In this document: in pieces, positions 7,437-16,993 of the stretch
Numbering within the stretch: the first letter of the stretch is position 1
How the letters are laid out: the number at the start of each line of letters is the position of its first letter
Source of the DNA: a virus
Virus record (IMG/VR): IMGVR_UViG_3300020056_001159
Coordinates: 1 to 26,478 of that record
DNA: 26,478 nucleotides
Strand: one strand, 5' to 3'
Program-made: the position numbers and the translations under genes
The notes under the pieces: generated by a model
Database searches by the model: none
Told to the model about the DNA's origin: nothing
Seen by the model: the letters and a program-made list of their open reading frames with translations, nothing else

Positions 7437-7447
7437 TTACTTCTCCC

Positions 7448-8689
7448 TTAAGCTCCTGTGCCGCCATTTAATGTTTTGACTAAAGTAGCTAGTCTATCTA
7501 ATGCTGCACCTACAGTTGTTGGAGCAGTACCGTTCCAGTCACTTGGCGTTGTTGGAGCATAATATAATGATCCATCAGTAGCATCTATAATAGGAGAACT
7601 ATCTTCAGCAAAAACACTTCCTATTAAATCACCTTTAAATATATCAGCTTTTGCATTACCTACAACTTCTAACGCTTCGATCGGAGCAGACAGGTTATTT
7701 ATATCGGTTGGATCTATTTTAAAACCCAAACCAGACGATACTATCCGATCAGGAAATAATTTTAAACCAACATTCGCAACCACATCGGGAATCAATGTTA
7801 ATGCATCTTGACCAAAAAAGATTCCATGTGTAAGCGTAGGACCTTCAAATACCTTAATCGCTGCTTGAAGTGTATCAGTATCAGGTACCGAGCCATCATA
7901 TACTAAATCTAGTATAGCTGCACTGTTTGGTAAAGTTATTGTAACATTACTTGCAGTTACTATTCCATTAAAAGCGTCAATAATTTGTGTAGTGCTATCG
8001 TCACTAAACACACTTCCTTGTAAATTTCCAGTAAAGTTTGCAGCATATACATTAGCAAATTCATTTACAGGTGTACCTATTGAGTAAGCAACGTCGACAT
8101 ACGGCACTATGTTTCCTCTTATAGTGCCATCTAAATTAATACTAGATAATACCCCGTCAACAAGAATTGTACTATCGTCGCCAAATACTGAACCTTTTAC
8201 ATCTCCTGTTGAATTAACTGATATTATACCAGATTCTAATTCACTAGCTGTTACATAGCCTGCATCATTTGGCAAAAAGCTTACTGGCGTACTTGTTGAT
8301 ACTCCGTCTACTAATCCTAATTCAGCTACAGTTACTGGTTTATTTGTAAGTGTTAACCATGAAGCACTTGTTAAATAATTTGCATCATTTGTTAATAAAC
8401 TGATATTAGCACCACTTGACACAAAGTTACTATCGTTTGTAAATTGGCTTAGGTTTAAAGGTTTATTTAATAAGTCGTCATAATCACCTGACGTAGCTAC
8501 TTCTGCTAGTGGATTATTATTGATGTTTATATTTGCCGCATTAATGGTTGCTGCGGTTAGTGTTCCTTGTGCTGTTACATCTAATACACCTACAATACTG
8601 TTACCGGTAAGATTTAAGTTATCACCGTTAGGAAGCTCTTTAATTTGTCCATCTGATGTATCTAGTGTTAGCGGATATCTATTTGCCAT
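7448..8689 (-). CDS. Tail-fibre-like virion protein with GSVFxDDS repeats (413 aa)
   Basis: 413 aa. It opens with ANRYPLTLDTSDGQIKELP then GDNLNLTGNSIVGVLDV, a start I associate with cyanophage/pelagiphage fibre proteins. Several fibre-type repeats follow: GDYDDLLNKPLNLSQFTNDSNF near residue 70, TNDANYLTSASWLTLTNKP near 105, and a GSVFGDDS / GSVFSDDS / GSVFAEDSS unit occurring three times around residues 167, 228 and 363, each following a G-[DN]-[VL]-x-G pattern. The end ALDRLATLVKTLNGGTGA looks like a short C-terminal helix, perhaps for trimerisation. A clear TATAAATA late box is 19 nt upstream and an AAGGA ribosome site precedes ATG. It is probably part of a side or tail fibre. Confidence 0.78.
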   Translation of the reverse strand: MANRYPLTLDTSDGQIKELPNGDNLNLTGNSIVGVLDVTAQGTLTAATINAANININNNPLAEVATSGDYDDLLNKPLNLSQFTNDSNFVSSGANISLLTNDANYLTSASWLTLTNKPVTVAELGLVDGVSTSTPVSFLPNDAGYVTASELESGIISVNSTGDVKGSVFGDDSTILVDGVLSSINLDGTIRGNIVPYVDVAYSIGTPVNEFANVYAANFTGNLQGSVFSDDSTTQIIDAFNGIVTASNVTITLPNSAAILDLVYDGSVPDTDTLQAAIKVFEGPTLTHGIFFGQDALTLIPDVVANVGLKLFPDRIVSSGLGFKIDPTDINNLSAPIEALEVVGNAKADIFKGDLIGSVFAEDSSPIIDATDGSLYYAPTTPSDWNGTAPTTVGAALDRLATLVKTLNGGTGA

Positions 8690-8708
8690 TATTTTTCCTT
8701 ATTATATA

Positions 8709-8716
8709 TATTTATA
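8709..8716 (-). promoter_or_regulatory. T4-late promoter box TATAAATA
   Basis: An exact TATAAATA on the minus strand overlaps the stop codon of the 2342-aa gene (TAA at 8712-8714) and is followed by AT-rich sequence and AAGGA before the ATG at 8689. This is the best late-promoter match in the window. Confidence 0.75.
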
Positions 8717-11700
8717 GTTTTCCCACTAAGACTTCGATTAAACCTTTGCTGTCGTCTTTCTTATCTTCTATGGCTTTGCCTATTACTGTACCTATTTTAG
8801 GATCTTTTTCAACAATAGCATAACCAGAAATAGCACTAGCTACCAGCATGTCACCTTTGCTAACTTTGCCAATTACCTTTACAGGAATTCTACCAACTAA
8901 GGCTATACACGCTGCAATTCCCGGACAATCTTGATTCATTGTAAATGCTGCTGTATTTGAAATTACGCCAGCAATTTTATTTGTATTATGTTCAGTTGAT
9001 TGTGTAACTTCCTTTTCGCCACCAAGTATCATAACAGTACCTACTTCGTATTCAGCATCAGCTTCGTAGTATTCAGCTAAGTCAGCATAAGTTGCTTCGA
9101 ATCTTGAACTGCCGGTTAATGACCAATTACCAGTTATTAAGCCAGTGACAGCATCCCCACTAGTTGATATACTACGTGTGTAAAGAGTGTCAGTGGTTGC
9201 ACTTGTGTCCATGGTTATGTCGCCGTCTGTAACAGTTAAACCTGTTGCAGCCGTAATAGTGGATCCTACGTTAAGTGCACCCCCTATACCTGCGCCGCCG
9301 GTAACTATCACAGCTCCGGTAGTTGTGTTTGTAGACGCCGTACTGTTAGTCACAGACAGTTTATTAGAAGTTTCAATGTCTGTATTATTAACCTTTAATT
9401 TTGTTGCACCATTAGCAACTAAAACAATAGTATCGGCAGCAGAGTCAGTTACAGTCCCAGCACCTATTGCAATACCTGTAGACGAAGCATCTTTTTCGTC
9501 TGGCGCTTCAATAAAGCTTGAATATATCCAACGAGCAGCTAAAGCACTTGTTTCTTCGCTTGCTTGCCCTGTGCCAAAGCTACTAGCAGCATGGAATACA
9601 CTTTCTGAGTAAGCACCTATATCACCAACACGTATTACGCCGCCCGTGTTTATTGTTGGTTTTGAACTGCCTTGAGCAGTGAATATTACACCTTGATCTG
9701 GTGTTTTGAAATTAAGTGTAGTACCACTTAAAGATAATATTTCGTAAGTTTGGTTACCGCCTATTACATAAGATGATGCTCTAATGGTACCACTTGCATT
9801 TCTTCTTACAAGGCTATTTGCATCAGTACCTTCATCTATTGCTTTTTCAATGCCATATGTAGCTGCTGCGGTTCTAGTAAGAACTTCAAGACCTGAGTTA
9901 TATGCCCCAAAGTCTCCATCAACAATTGCATTGCCCGCCGTTAGTAAATCTGTAATAGTTACAGCTTCGACATCTCCAGTTCCGGCAGTTGTTCTACCTA
10001 ATACAGAGTTAGTTGCTATTTGTTCTAGATCTGTTTTAGCTATGCTGTTAGCAGAAATATCAACAGCACCTGCTGTTACGGTAAAGTGTGCAGCATTAAA
10101 ACTTGCAATACCTTTTGTGGTGGTAGTAGCATCATCTAAATTTAATTTAGACTGATCAATAGCTGCTGATGCGTTTACATCTGCATTTACAATTGCACCT
10201 GCGGCTATTTGTCCTTCTAGTTTATTTGAAGTGCCGTTGAACGTTACAACAAAATCACTATTAGCTACATCTGTATCATACGGTGCATTGACCCAAGCAC
10301 TTAATGTAGAGTCGTATATCATATGATGGTTGTCTGCTATAGCTACTGTGTTGTTGATATCAGTGTCTGCTAATTTAAAGAAGCTGTCTCTAGTACCAAC
10401 TGTTGTGTCTACATAATCTTTGTTTGCTGCATTATTGCCAGCTGCTGGAGAACCTAGATCTTCTATTCTAAAACCACCCATGTCTAGATTTGCAGTTAAA
10501 GGAACACCACCAGCTAGTGGTAGGAAACCACCGGTAGTAGCAGGAAGTCTTTCGCTAGGTGTAACACTTGCACCGGTTTGATCTAGTCCTAGTCTACGAT
10601 CTATGTACCTACGTATCGCTTTTTCAGTAGGTACAGCATCATCTGAGTTATCAACAAAACCATCGTCTACGCTAAATTCTGTAATAGTAGTACCTGTAGT
10701 AAAGCCAAGTGCTGTAGCGTTTGTCAAACCAATGCCACTGGAAATCGTAGTTGTACCAGTTGCTTGATCGATGTTAAAGAATTGACCAACTCTAAATACA
10801 CCAAATTGGTCAGTGCTAGTCCAGAATACTCTTCCTTGGGTACGTTCCCACACTTCGCCTTTTGTAGCAGCAGGTGAATCTGTAAATGTAGTAGGATCGG
10901 AATTGTCTATTGGTTCGCCTAATATCAAATTAGGGAAGTTAGAATCATTAAATGATCCTGTTCCGACCTTGCTAAATTTTGTTCCAACAGAATTTAGAAT
11001 TGCTGTTTTTTCTGTTACACTTGCAGGTGCAGCTGCCTTCAAACCTGCATACAATATATTAGGTTGATTTTCGTTTACAGATTCTGCTAATCCTGCGCCT
11101 GGAGCAGGATTAGGTGCATGAAGATCAGTACCAATATCAGTAAAATCTATAGTAGCATATGTAGTAAAGTCTGTATAACTGTTACTAGTAATTTCATGAG
11201 TTTTACCAGCCCAAACAAAAATTACACCACCTGTTGCTATTCTTGCTTGATCGTCAGCGGTTAAGACTTCAATAGCAAGTGTAGTGTCACCGACAGCATC
11301 ACCTCTACCACTATTAGTGTTTGCAACGCTTGGGACTAATTCAATATATTCAAAGCCTTTATCTAAACGTGTTCTAGTTTGAGTTGCAGTTAGATTATTT
11401 GTATAGTTGTCAGTGGTTGCAAATAATTCACTATTGTATGCGGTATTGGTGCTTTCTGTGAATGTAATTGTTGTGTTAGGTTTAGTGTTCAACGTAGACG
11501 GCGACGCTACATTATCAAATATAAACTGCCTACTGTCACGAATTTCTACAAGCTGATCTGTAGCTAGTGCAGTTTGAAGTGCACCGTAAAAATCACTACT
11601 CGATATGTCATCAGCTTCTAAAAATAGCTCGTATACTGTAGCACTTATATCTGGGTTGCCGCCGGTATCGCCAGTTTGAGTTACAGTGTCTATTTTATAA

Positions 11701-14700
11701 TTGTAAGCTGTGTCTGAGCTGTCACCGTTTTGTGTTGCTATAGTAAGGATACTACCTTCTTTCGGTGCTGACACAACATCATAAATCTTTACACTTGTTT
11801 CTGTATTGTTACCTAAATAAGTTGTGTAAACCTTAGCAGGTTGTATCATGTTGTCTAACAAAGTGACAGCATCTGGAATGATATTTGGATCAGCACCTTC
11901 TGCAACAAGACCAAATTTACCAAATGTAGCAGTTGAGTTTCCTACATTTACTATACTACCGTCTTTAGAGTAAAATGCTGCTTGGTTATAAGTAGCTTCA
12001 GTGTCGGATACATTTATTTGTGCGCCATTGTTTGCAACAATTCCATAGCCAAGATCATTTATTTGTGCAAAGTTGTTTATTACAACAGTCCTTGTGCCAC
12101 CTGCTTGTATTGCAGTGTCTACGTCAACTGCTCCTGCATAAGGAGTACTGCTGTCTAGATAAACAACACATCTACCTAAACCTTGATCATAATTGCTAAA
12201 TGCGTTTACTTGATATCTTACACCGTTTACATAAAATACACTAGGTAGTTGAGGTTCTCTAAGTTTTAAACCTTGAGCAGTTGTAATAGTGCTATCACCT
12301 AATACATCATAATCTGAACTTTCTACCCATAGCACTGTACTTGAAAGTGATACAGATCCAGTTTCGTCAGTAAACACGCCAGAGTTGCCTCTGATTGTAA
12401 TCGGAATATTTCCAGCAAACGAGTCAATATAAGCGCCGCCTGCAAAACTCTTTGTATTTGTACTTTGAATTATGTTAGAGCAGTTTGCTATGTATGGGCT
12501 TCTAGTTAATATTTGTCCGTCTGGATCAAGAACTACACCAAAGCTTTCGTGCTCTTGTATAGTAATGTTTTCCATAGTACAGCCGTCATTAAGTAAAAAT
12601 GCATCGATGTATTTGTTTAATTTTGGCGGATTGAAGTTGGTTGCACCAAATGCGCCGCCGCCTTCGGGTGTAACACCGTCGAATACAAAATTAATTTTTG
12701 TAATCAAAGCTTGCATAGTAGCAGTGGCACCAGCTTCTGCAGTTTCACTTGTATTAGGTAAAACTATATTTGTAACCGCGGTGCTTCCTTGAGTATACGA
12801 AGTATATACGGCGTCTGTTGCACTTGATGCAGATCCTGCAAATAAGTTTGTAATTATAGTAGATAAGTTTTCTAAAGAAGCTTTTACTGCTCGTTCAGAA
12901 GACGAGTCTCCAAATTTTGTTAATGGATCATCAGTATCTAATGCTAAAAAGTAGTCACTTTGTATTTCTAAACTATTACTTTCGCCACCAAAGGTTAAGT
13001 CATTAATTAAGGCAGTAAGGAGTTTATCGTAGTCAGCTCTAAATACAGCTTCGTTAAATGTTACTCCGAAGTCTGTATTAGCTGCATTCATAAATGCAAT
13101 AGATTCTTCTATTAAATAATTTTTGTTGTGAGTTAGTATATGAGCTGCTTCAGTATAGCTACCTACATTTGTTACAACAGGTCCTAAGTTTAGTGCTCGA
13201 TCAGGATATTGAAGATAATGATTTCCAAGTCTACCTTTTTGATTACCATTTTGATCTGTGTAAATATTGCCGGTTGAATTTAAGGTAATACTATCAAAAG
13301 AAGAATCTCTATAGAAATAAACATCTGCATGTGGACTTTGACTTAATCTTGCTTTAGGCTTAACTAAAACTCTTCTAAATTCATCTCCGATTATACTTGT
13401 GTTTTGTGGAAGCTTAATTGGATAATCTTCTTCATAAGTACCGCTTTCGACAAGTATGCTTACTTCTTTTGCTCTAGATTGATATCCTAGTTCTATTTCT
13501 TCATCTACATAAAAATCAATAGGCAGTAGCATATTTAAGTAAAAGTCAGTTTCGTTATTAGGATCATCTGCTGCAAAGCTTGTAATTATGCCTAAAGCTC
13601 CACTTGATTTACCTCTAATAATTTTACTAGGTAATGCGTCAATATTAGCAGAATCTGTTTGATCTACTAAACCATTAATATCTGCTGTAACGCTAATTAT
13701 GTATTTTTCACCATATACAATATCTTGACCAGAATCTGGTCCATTAGCCCAAATGTCTTTTACTAAATCAATTAGACTTTGTATAGAAACAATCGCAGCA
13801 GGTTCTGTTGAATTTACATTAGCTCCGGATTTGTTCTGGCTATGATATTGTTGATAATGTAGTTCTAATTTACCTAAAGTACTGTCGACTTCGTAATCAC
13901 TGTAAGCACTAGAATCAACAATTGTATTTAGACCACTATCTGCATATAATTCAAAGGTTGTTGCAGAAACTACTTTTACATAAGCATATGTACCTTCTAG
14001 TTCATGCATACCGGGTATATCAAAAAACCTAACAATATTTCCATCAGCTAGATTATGATTAGTACTAGTAGTAACAACACCAGGTGTATTGCCTACACTT
14101 TTTGTTATACTATCAATAAATCTTTGTTTGTATCCTTGATTTTCAAAAATACTTTCGTTAATTATTTCGTATAATTTATCTACAATAGCAGTGTTTTCGG
14201 TTAAGAAAGAAGATATCTTAATTCTTCCTTCTTGAGAACTGTAATACTTTTGAGCAAATCTTTTTGTAAGAGCGTTTGCTGTGTTACCTTTATTAACATC
14301 AAATCTTATGCTGTCTATTAATGTAGTAAGGTCAGCAGTAAAAGTTAATTCGTCAAAAGAATAATTTGGATATGCAAACTCTGTAAATCCTTTTAATTCT
14401 GCTACTAAATATTTTTTATTTGTATCTATTACGCTGTTGGCATTTGTTGAGTTTTCACTTACAAGGCCGCGTGTGACAACTAAACTATTTGTTGTAAAAT
14501 CACTATGAGAAACAGTTTGCTTATAAGGCCCAGGCACTTCTTGCGAATATTTTACAAGTTCATCTGCATAATTAGCAGCAGCTTGAATTGTTTTAAATGC
14601 ATAACCTACGCTAGAACCATTCCTTCCATTAGGTACATTTGTTTGTAAATCATCACCAGTTGGGCTTGCATATAAAACGCTTGTACTGGGTGTAGCAATA

Positions 14701-15740
14701 TTGTCTACGTAAAACTTTGTAGCAGCTTGCAAATCATCAACTGAAGACGAACTTCCGGCTAAGTCACCGGGATGATCATGCAGATATAATGCACCAGTCA
14801 TTGTGTCGCCTTGACGAACTACAACACTCTTTCTTGGCAGAGACTGAGTGCTTAACCAATTACTAGCAAGTGTAGCATCGTACGCTGCATCTAGTAGCGT
14901 GTGAGTATCGTCAACTGCAACTGCCCCGTTGCCGATGAGTATTTTATTATCTAAAGCATTTGCGTCAAATGATTTAGCATCTGATTCTGTAGTGAAAAGT
15001 GCTATTTCATTTTCATTAACATATCTAATATAATATGTTGTACCATCTACAAGATTAGTAGGTGCTGTAAAGTCAGCTGCAAATACAAAAGGTAGACCAT
15101 TTTGTCTACGTTCAAATCCATGACTTGCAATATACACATTATTGTTTACATATTGCGTAATTGTTTTTGTATAAGCAGAAGTGTCAACAGGTTCGTCTGA
15201 GATTCTTATTGGTAAATCTGCAGGTGCATATCTTCGATCAGCATATTTTCGTGATTGCACAAGATCGTCAATATTGTAGTTAGTTGCATGTGCAGAATTA
15301 AGGTCAGTAACAGCTGAGTCAGATACATCTACACCTGCTATTGCAAAATTTTGTGCATCTAGTCCTCCGCCAAGCGCAGGACTTGTGTCATCCTGTATAT
15401 TTCCAAAACTACTACGAAGAATTATTTTTCCAGGCTCGGTTACAGTATCTACTACAATACTATCAACAGCGTTGTAATACTCATTACCTACATCAAGATC
15501 ACTGTTAGACCCAAACACAGTTGTAACATATGCTGTGCCAGTGCTATTGCCTAACAGTATAGCACTAGGAGTAATACTATTTGGAATATCGTCTAGATTG
15601 GTAATACTGATTTGACCGCCAAGACCAAATACTGCATATAGTTCCTGGAAGTTTTCATTAGTCTTACGAAAACTTTCTCTAATGCTATCGCCAGTACCGT
15701 CGTTGCCCTCAATACCTATGTCTATATCTTGTCTTGACAT
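8712..15740 (-). CDS. Giant tail-fibre-like protein with pectate-lyase-like and C-terminal G2-like domains (2342 aa)
   Basis: N-terminal docking module GIEGNDGTGDSIRESFRKTN (about 8-27). Tail-fibre repeats appear at about 313-345 (GDTMTGALYLHDHP with AATKFYVDN) and 1743-1780 (LTANLDMGGFRIEDL with NAANKDYVD). A segment from about 353 to 1250 looks like a right-handed beta-helix: ASPTGDDLQ...GYAFKTIQAAANYA, VESGTYEEDYPIKLPQNTSI near 760, and MENITIQEHESFGVVLD near 1055. Further units are DQFGVFRVGQFFNID near 1645 and GAVIVTGGAGIGGALNVG near 2140. The C-terminus from about 2217 (YADLAEYYEADAEYEVGTVM) resembles the intramolecular-chaperone/peptidase G2 type end. Such proteins recognise host surface sugars, and the beta-helix might depolymerise them. 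RBS GGAG precedes ATG, 12 nt after the Fe-S gene. Confidence 0.82.
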   Translation of the reverse strand: MSRQDIDIGIEGNDGTGDSIRESFRKTNENFQELYAVFGLGGQISITNLDDIPNSITPSAILLGNSTGTAYVTTVFGSNSDLDVGNEYYNAVDSIVVDTVTEPGKIILRSSFGNIQDDTSPALGGGLDAQNFAIAGVDVSDSAVTDLNSAHATNYNIDDLVQSRKYADRRYAPADLPIRISDEPVDTSAYTKTITQYVNNNVYIASHGFERRQNGLPFVFAADFTAPTNLVDGTTYYIRYVNENEIALFTTESDAKSFDANALDNKILIGNGAVAVDDTHTLLDAAYDATLASNWLSTQSLPRKSVVVRQGDTMTGALYLHDHPGDLAGSSSSVDDLQAATKFYVDNIATPSTSVLYASPTGDDLQTNVPNGRNGSSVGYAFKTIQAAANYADELVKYSQEVPGPYKQTVSHSDFTTNSLVVTRGLVSENSTNANSVIDTNKKYLVAELKGFTEFAYPNYSFDELTFTADLTTLIDSIRFDVNKGNTANALTKRFAQKYYSSQEGRIKISSFLTENTAIVDKLYEIINESIFENQGYKQRFIDSITKSVGNTPGVVTTSTNHNLADGNIVRFFDIPGMHELEGTYAYVKVVSATTFELYADSGLNTIVDSSAYSDYEVDSTLGKLELHYQQYHSQNKSGANVNSTEPAAIVSIQSLIDLVKDIWANGPDSGQDIVYGEKYIISVTADINGLVDQTDSANIDALPSKIIRGKSSGALGIITSFAADDPNNETDFYLNMLLPIDFYVDEEIELGYQSRAKEVSILVESGTYEEDYPIKLPQNTSIIGDEFRRVLVKPKARLSQSPHADVYFYRDSSFDSITLNSTGNIYTDQNGNQKGRLGNHYLQYPDRALNLGPVVTNVGSYTEAAHILTHNKNYLIEESIAFMNAANTDFGVTFNEAVFRADYDKLLTALINDLTFGGESNSLEIQSDYFLALDTDDPLTKFGDSSSERAVKASLENLSTIITNLFAGSASSATDAVYTSYTQGSTAVTNIVLPNTSETAEAGATATMQALITKINFVFDGVTPEGGGAFGATNFNPPKLNKYIDAFLLNDGCTMENITIQEHESFGVVLDPDGQILTRSPYIANCSNIIQSTNTKSFAGGAYIDSFAGNIPITIRGNSGVFTDETGSVSLSSTVLWVESSDYDVLGDSTITTAQGLKLREPQLPSVFYVNGVRYQVNAFSNYDQGLGRCVVYLDSSTPYAGAVDVDTAIQAGGTRTVVINNFAQINDLGYGIVANNGAQINVSDTEATYNQAAFYSKDGSIVNVGNSTATFGKFGLVAEGADPNIIPDAVTLLDNMIQPAKVYTTYLGNNTETSVKIYDVVSAPKEGSILTIATQNGDSSDTAYNYKIDTVTQTGDTGGNPDISATVYELFLEADDISSSDFYGALQTALATDQLVEIRDSRQFIFDNVASPSTLNTKPNTTITFTESTNTAYNSELFATTDNYTNNLTATQTRTRLDKGFEYIELVPSVANTNSGRGDAVGDTTLAIEVLTADDQARIATGGVIFVWAGKTHEITSNSYTDFTTYATIDFTDIGTDLHAPNPAPGAGLAESVNENQPNILYAGLKAAAPASVTEKTAILNSVGTKFSKVGTGSFNDSNFPNLILGEPIDNSDPTTFTDSPAATKGEVWERTQGRVFWTSTDQFGVFRVGQFFNIDQATGTTTISSGIGLTNATALGFTTGTTITEFSVDDGFVDNSDDAVPTEKAIRRYIDRRLGLDQTGASVTPSERLPATTGGFLPLAGGVPLTANLDMGGFRIEDLGSPAAGNNAANKDYVDTTVGTRDSFFKLADTDINNTVAIADNHHMIYDSTLSAWVNAPYDTDVANSDFVVTFNGTSNKLEGQIAAGAIVNADVNASAAIDQSKLNLDDATTTTKGIASFNAAHFTVTAGAVDISANSIAKTDLEQIATNSVLGRTTAGTGDVEAVTITDLLTAGNAIVDGDFGAYNSGLEVLTRTAAATYGIEKAIDEGTDANSLVRRNASGTIRASSYVIGGNQTYEILSLSGTTLNFKTPDQGVIFTAQGSSKPTINTGGVIRVGDIGAYSESVFHAASSFGTGQASEETSALAARWIYSSFIEAPDEKDASSTGIAIGAGTVTDSAADTIVLVANGATKLKVNNTDIETSNKLSVTNSTASTNTTTGAVIVTGGAGIGGALNVGSTITAATGLTVTDGDITMDTSATTDTLYTRSISTSGDAVTGLITGNWSLTGSSRFEATYADLAEYYEADAEYEVGTVMILGGEKEVTQSTEHNTNKIAGVISNTAAFTMNQDCPGIAACIALVGRIPVKVIGKVSKGDMLVASAISGYAIVEKDPKIGTVIGKAIEDKKDDSKGLIEVLVGKL

Positions 15741-15752
15741 GCTTGTCTCCGA

Positions 15753-16097
15753 TTAATCTTGCATTGCTTCTAAATCAAAATCTACACTTGTTCCGCATCC
15801 GCAGGCAGACACAGCATTTGGATTTGTAATTTTAAACATTTGTCCAAATATTGCAGTTTCGTAGTCTATTTCTGTTCCCATTAGAAACATTACGCTAGTT
15901 GGATCAACTACTAATTGTCCTTGATTAGCTTTTATTATTTCACTACCTTGCTCTATTTGTTCTTCTGTAATTACGTCCCACTTGTATTCAAAACCTGCGC
16001 AGCCCCCTCCTTTAATACTAAGACTTACTGATTTATTATCTGCTGATAATTCATCAATTTTTTTCTTAGCGTTGTCCGTTAGAGACAGAATAGTCAT
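15753..16097 (-). CDS. A-type Fe-S cluster carrier (IscA/ErpA/HesB family)
   Basis: 114 aa, the normal length for the family. The three conserved cysteines are present: C33 in IKGGGCAGFEYKWD, and C99 and C101 in SACGCGTSVDF. These bind and hand over an Fe-S cluster to target proteins. The N-terminal LTDNAKKKIDEL also fits the family. Homologues are known as auxiliary genes in marine T4-like phages. It lies between the giant fibre gene and the coiled-coil gene, overlapping the latter by 32 nt, with AAGGA about 9 nt before the ATG at 16095-16097. That places it on a late-type transcript, so it may mature a virion or late enzyme, or support host metabolism; the target is unknown. Confidence 0.9.
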   Translation of the reverse strand: MTILSLTDNAKKKIDELSADNKSVSLSIKGGGCAGFEYKWDVITEEQIEQGSEIIKANQGQLVVDPTSVMFLMGTEIDYETAIFGQMFKITNPNAVSACGCGTSVDFDLEAMQD

Positions 16098-16389
16098 ATG
16101 TAGAATTCCTTGTTACTGTATTTATTTGATTATTCAAATTGTTTAAGTTGCGGTTTACTCGTTGCAAATTTCTCTGCATTTCTTTAATTACGTTACTTTG
16201 TTCTGCAACTTTTTGTTCTAGCGTTTCTACGTATCTCTGAGATGGTACTGCTTGTTCGCTGCCATCTTCTGCTATAAGAGTATAGCTGTTCATACCATGA
16301 GCACGTAATCCTCCCATTACACGATTTGGATTTTTATTTTGTACAGGCTGCTGACTGCTATACATAGAGCGCAATAAGCTATTTTTCAT
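16066..16389 (-). CDS. Coiled-coil protein of unknown function (107 aa)
   Basis: 107 residues with a polar N-terminal half (MKNSLLRSMYSSQQPVQNKN, then GGLRAHGMNSYTLIAEDGSE) and a long heptad-type segment at about 51-92 (QRYVETLEQKVAEQSNVIKE through NRNLNNLNNQINTV), suggesting a coiled coil. No enzyme motif is visible. It is first in the transcript that continues through the Fe-S carrier and giant fibre genes, preceded by a late-type box at 16410-16417 and AAAGGA 7 nt before ATG. Its 3' end overlaps the Fe-S gene by 32 nt in another frame. A structural or assembly role fits the context but is inferred. Confidence 0.72.
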   Translation of the reverse strand: MKNSLLRSMYSSQQPVQNKNPNRVMGGLRAHGMNSYTLIAEDGSEQAVPSQRYVETLEQKVAEQSNVIKEMQRNLQRVNRNLNNLNNQINTVTRNSTYDYSVSNGQR

Positions 16390-16409
16390 ATTCAGTCCTT
16401 TCTATATAG

Positions 16410-16417
16410 TATTTATT
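16410..16417 (-). promoter_or_regulatory. Late-type promoter box AATAAATA for the fibre operon
   Basis: Minus-strand AATAAATA (one mismatch to TATAAATA) 20 nt upstream of the ATG at 16389, followed by CTATATAG and an AAAGGA ribosome site. It appears to drive the coiled-coil, Fe-S carrier and giant fibre genes. A plus-strand ACTAAATA (16421-16428) sits almost back to back with it ahead of the divergent protease gene. Confidence 0.5.
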
Positions 16418-16432
16418 TGCACTAAATACTGT

Positions 16433-16993
16433 ATGTTTAAAACTTTCTTATCGACTTTAGCTCTACTCATATTATCCTTTATTTCAGCAAAGCCGGCATA
16501 TGCTGAAAGCATAGAAGAAGCTAAAATGCTTGAACTTATCAATTGGATTATAGACGAATCTGCTATCTACGAATATAACGATGAGCCATTGCCGAAAATT
16601 GTTTATGCTACACAAGAGCAATTAGGTGCTTACTTTTATGGTCTAGATACTTACTTAGAAAATGAAGACAAGCTATTTCCTATAGAAGGCATTTTTAGAA
16701 GTGCTGAAGAAGGAACAATATTTTTATTAGACGATTTTGATTGGGAAAGTGGGTCTACAATGGATGTTGTAGTACATGAACTTGTACATTATCTGCAATA
16801 TATTAATGGTCGTACATTTTCGTGTAGCGTGGCAGGCGAAATAGATGCATATAAGTTTCAATCAATTTGGCTAATGAAAAACCCAATTCCTAATAGACAA
16901 GAACCTACTTTTTTAACTGCTGTCTACATAATAGAAACATGCATAGCAGAAACTTTGAGAAATTCTAATTTAGATGAAACTCCGCCTAAATAA
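16433..16993 (+). CDS. Predicted secreted zinc metalloprotease-like protein (HExxH)
   Basis: The only plus-strand gene. 186 aa with a clear signal peptide: MFKTF, hydrophobic core LSTLALLILSFIS, and a cleavage site AYA|ES after residue 24. A zincin motif HELVH lies at 115-119 within MDVVVHELVHYLQYING, and E136 in GEIDAYKFQ, 17 residues on, is a plausible third zinc ligand as in gluzincin-like families. Two cysteines (C131, C170) could form a disulphide in the periplasm. Family placement is uncertain; it may belong to a domain of unknown function. No Shine-Dalgarno is seen before ATG 16433. The gene is divergent from the fibre operon and its end overlaps the uvdE end by 8 nt, tail to tail. Confidence 0.75.
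   Translation: MFKTFLSTLALLILSFISAKPAYAESIEEAKMLELINWIIDESAIYEYNDEPLPKIVYATQEQLGAYFYGLDTYLENEDKLFPIEGIFRSAEEGTIFLLDDFDWESGSTMDVVVHELVHYLQYINGRTFSCSVAGEIDAYKFQSIWLMKNPIPNRQEPTFLTAVYIIETCIAETLRNSNLDETPPK

Noticed and set aside
9187-9612. 141-aa plus-strand open frame opposite the giant fibre gene
   Set aside because: Repetitive V/A/S/P-rich translation is the antisense of T/N/G-rich fibre codons; the minus-strand frame is continuous and has clear domains.
16389-16432. Bidirectional sigma70 promoter between the divergent genes
   Set aside because: No convincing -35 is present on either strand; only late-type AATAAATA/ACTAAATA boxes are seen.
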